64,000 bases of DNA from Sphingomonas sp. PAMC 26621. Its GTDB lineage: Bacteria > Pseudomonadota > Alphaproteobacteria > Sphingomonadales > Sphingomonadaceae. The first letter of the stretch is position 1. Each line of letters starts with the position of its first letter. Shown one piece after another: positions 63,089 through 64,000 of the stretch. The notes under the pieces were generated by a model. The model worked only from the letters and a program-made list of their open reading frames with translations. It made no database searches and was not told the origin of the DNA. Where the stretch lies: assembly GCF_000251145.1 (NCBI RefSeq), contig NZ_AIDW01000003.1:62001-126000 (forward strand), read 5' to 3'. The position numbers and the translations under genes are program-made.

Positions 63089-64000
63089 ATGGCGTCACGC
63101 TTCAACGCGCTGAAGGCGGACGCGGCCTGGCAGAAGGTGTGGGACGACCGCCGCACCTTCGCCGCGCGCGACGACAGCCCCAAGCCCCGTTCCTATGTGC
63201 TCGAGATGTTCCCCTATCCGTCGGGGAAGATCCACATGGGGCACGTCCGCAACTATACGATGGGTGACGTGCTCGCGCGGTTCCGCCGGATGCAGGGGAT
63301 GGAAGTCCTCCACCCGATGGGCTGGGACGCATTCGGCATGCCCGCCGAGAATGCGGCGATGGAAAAGGGCGTCCATCCGGGCGGCTGGACCCGCGACAAT
63401 ATCGCGACGATGAAGGCGCAGCTGAAGCGGCTGGGCTTTGCGCTCGACTGGACGCGCGAACTGGCGACGTGCGAGCCTGAGTATTACGGGCACGAGCAGG
63501 CGCTGTTTCTCGAGCTGTTCCGCCATGGCTTGGTCTATCGCAAGGAAAGCTCGGTCAACTGGGATCCGGTCGACATGACCGTGCTCGCCAATGAACAGGT
63601 GATCGACGGGCGCGGCTGGCGTTCGGGCGCTTTGGTCGAGCGGCGCAAGCTGTCGCAGTGGTTCTTGAAGATCACCGATTTTGCGGACGAGCTGCTCGAA
63701 GGCTTGGGCGCGCTCGAGCATTGGCCCGACAAGGTCAAGCTGATGCAGGAAAACTGGATCGGGCGCAGCCGCGGGTTGCAGTTCCGCTTCAAGCTGTCCG
63801 ACGGCGGGTCGGTCGAGGTGTTCACCACCCGCCCGGACACGATGTTCGGGTCGAGCTTCGTCGCGGTCGCGGCGGATCACCCGATCGCGCAGGCGCTCGC
63901 CGAGAATAGCCCCGAAGCCGCTGATTTCATTGCCTTGTGCAAGCGCGGCGGCACCACCGCGGCGGAGATGGACACGCAGGAGAAGCTCGGCTTCGATACC
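63089..64000 (+). CDS. leuS: Leucyl-tRNA synthetase, N-terminal part
   Basis: The first 304 residues of LeuS; the window ends inside the gene. The class I HIGH motif is present as [16 protein letters not shown], followed by [16 protein letters not shown] and [19 protein letters not shown]. The editing (CP1) domain begins with [13 protein letters not shown]. The KMSKS loop lies beyond the window. ATG 63089 follows AGGAA. It lies behind the DUF3576 gene on one transcript. Confidence 0.98.
   Translation, partial: MASRFNALKADAAWQKVWDDRRTFAARDDSPKPRSYVLEMFPYPSGKIHMGHVRNYTMGDVLARFRRMQGMEVLHPMGWDAFGMPAENAAMEKGVHPGGWTRDNIATMKAQLKRLGFALDWTRELATCEPEYYGHEQALFLELFRHGLVYRKESSVNWDPVDMTVLANEQVIDGRGWRSGALVERRKLSQWFLKITDFADELLEGLGALEHWPDKVKLMQENWIGRSRGLQFRFKLSDGGSVEVFTTRPDTMFGSSFVAVAADHPIAQALAENSPEAADFIALCKRGGTTAAEMDTQEKLGFDT

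Overview
The window is high-GC DNA from an alphaproteobacterium, most likely Sphingomonas or a close relative in the Sphingomonadales. Evidence for this is a crtY-crtI-LOG-crtB carotenoid cluster, an Atm1 exporter very close to the Novosphingobium protein as I remember it, the hemC-hemD-mitofilin-like order, a DUF1674 gene and sphingomonad-style intergenic inverted repeats. It reads as chromosomal core sequence with small accessory modules. I see no phage, integrase, transposase, rRNA or CRISPR array. Genes are dense and many neighbours overlap by 4 nt (ATGA or GTGA).

Layout. 1-0.8 kb: tail of a short-chain dehydrogenase and a parDE toxin-antitoxin pair. 0.9-6.1 kb: thiC behind a TPP riboswitch, two tandem Tat-exported ferritin-like proteins and a MipA-type outer-membrane protein. 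6.2-11.8 kb: carotenoid region, with a sterol-desaturase-type hydroxylase and DUF2141 protein diverging from crtY, crtI, a LOG-family gene and crtB. crtY is broken by two single-base deletions. 12-17 kb: a small Cys protein, Atm1 exporter, GNAT, a MazE/MazF-type pair and recQ. 17-21 kb: MscS channel, TIGR01244 phosphatase-like protein, GMC oxidoreductase and small proteins. 21-23 kb: glnK-amtB under a consensus sigma-54 promoter, ended by a strong terminator. 23-29 kb: exported M42 peptidase, DUF5996, tldD, zinc-finger protein, an ABC ATPase without a permease and an RhtB exporter. 29-37 kb: nadB, a class A beta-lactamase-like lipoprotein, polA and a polysaccharide flippase. 37-43 kb: reverse-strand rsmB-rpe-heparinase-purH. 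43-47.6 kb: tsaD-gpsA diverging from hemC-hemD-mitofilin-like. 47.6-50.6 kb: DUF72, DUF427, a stress-like small protein, an SPL-like radical SAM protein and tRNA-Gly(GCC). 50.7-54 kb: thioredoxin-TPR, Lon N-domain protein, a rearranged hicB/hicA pair and a UbiH-type hydroxylase. 54-64 kb: ftsK, lolA-like, xth, ribA, HAD phosphatase, yggS, a ThiE/TenI-like protein, a beta-barrel-like protein, a DUF3576 lipoprotein and the start of leuS.

The main points for follow-up are the doubly frameshifted crtY, whose first frame runs in phase into crtI; a hicA toxin gene facing its hicB tail-to-tail with ATC where its start codon should be; the sigma-54 promoter at glnK; and four families of long inverted repeats, one of which supplies the likely ribosome-binding site of the LOG gene inside the carotenoid cluster. 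No wholly new multi-gene system could be established from sequence alone.
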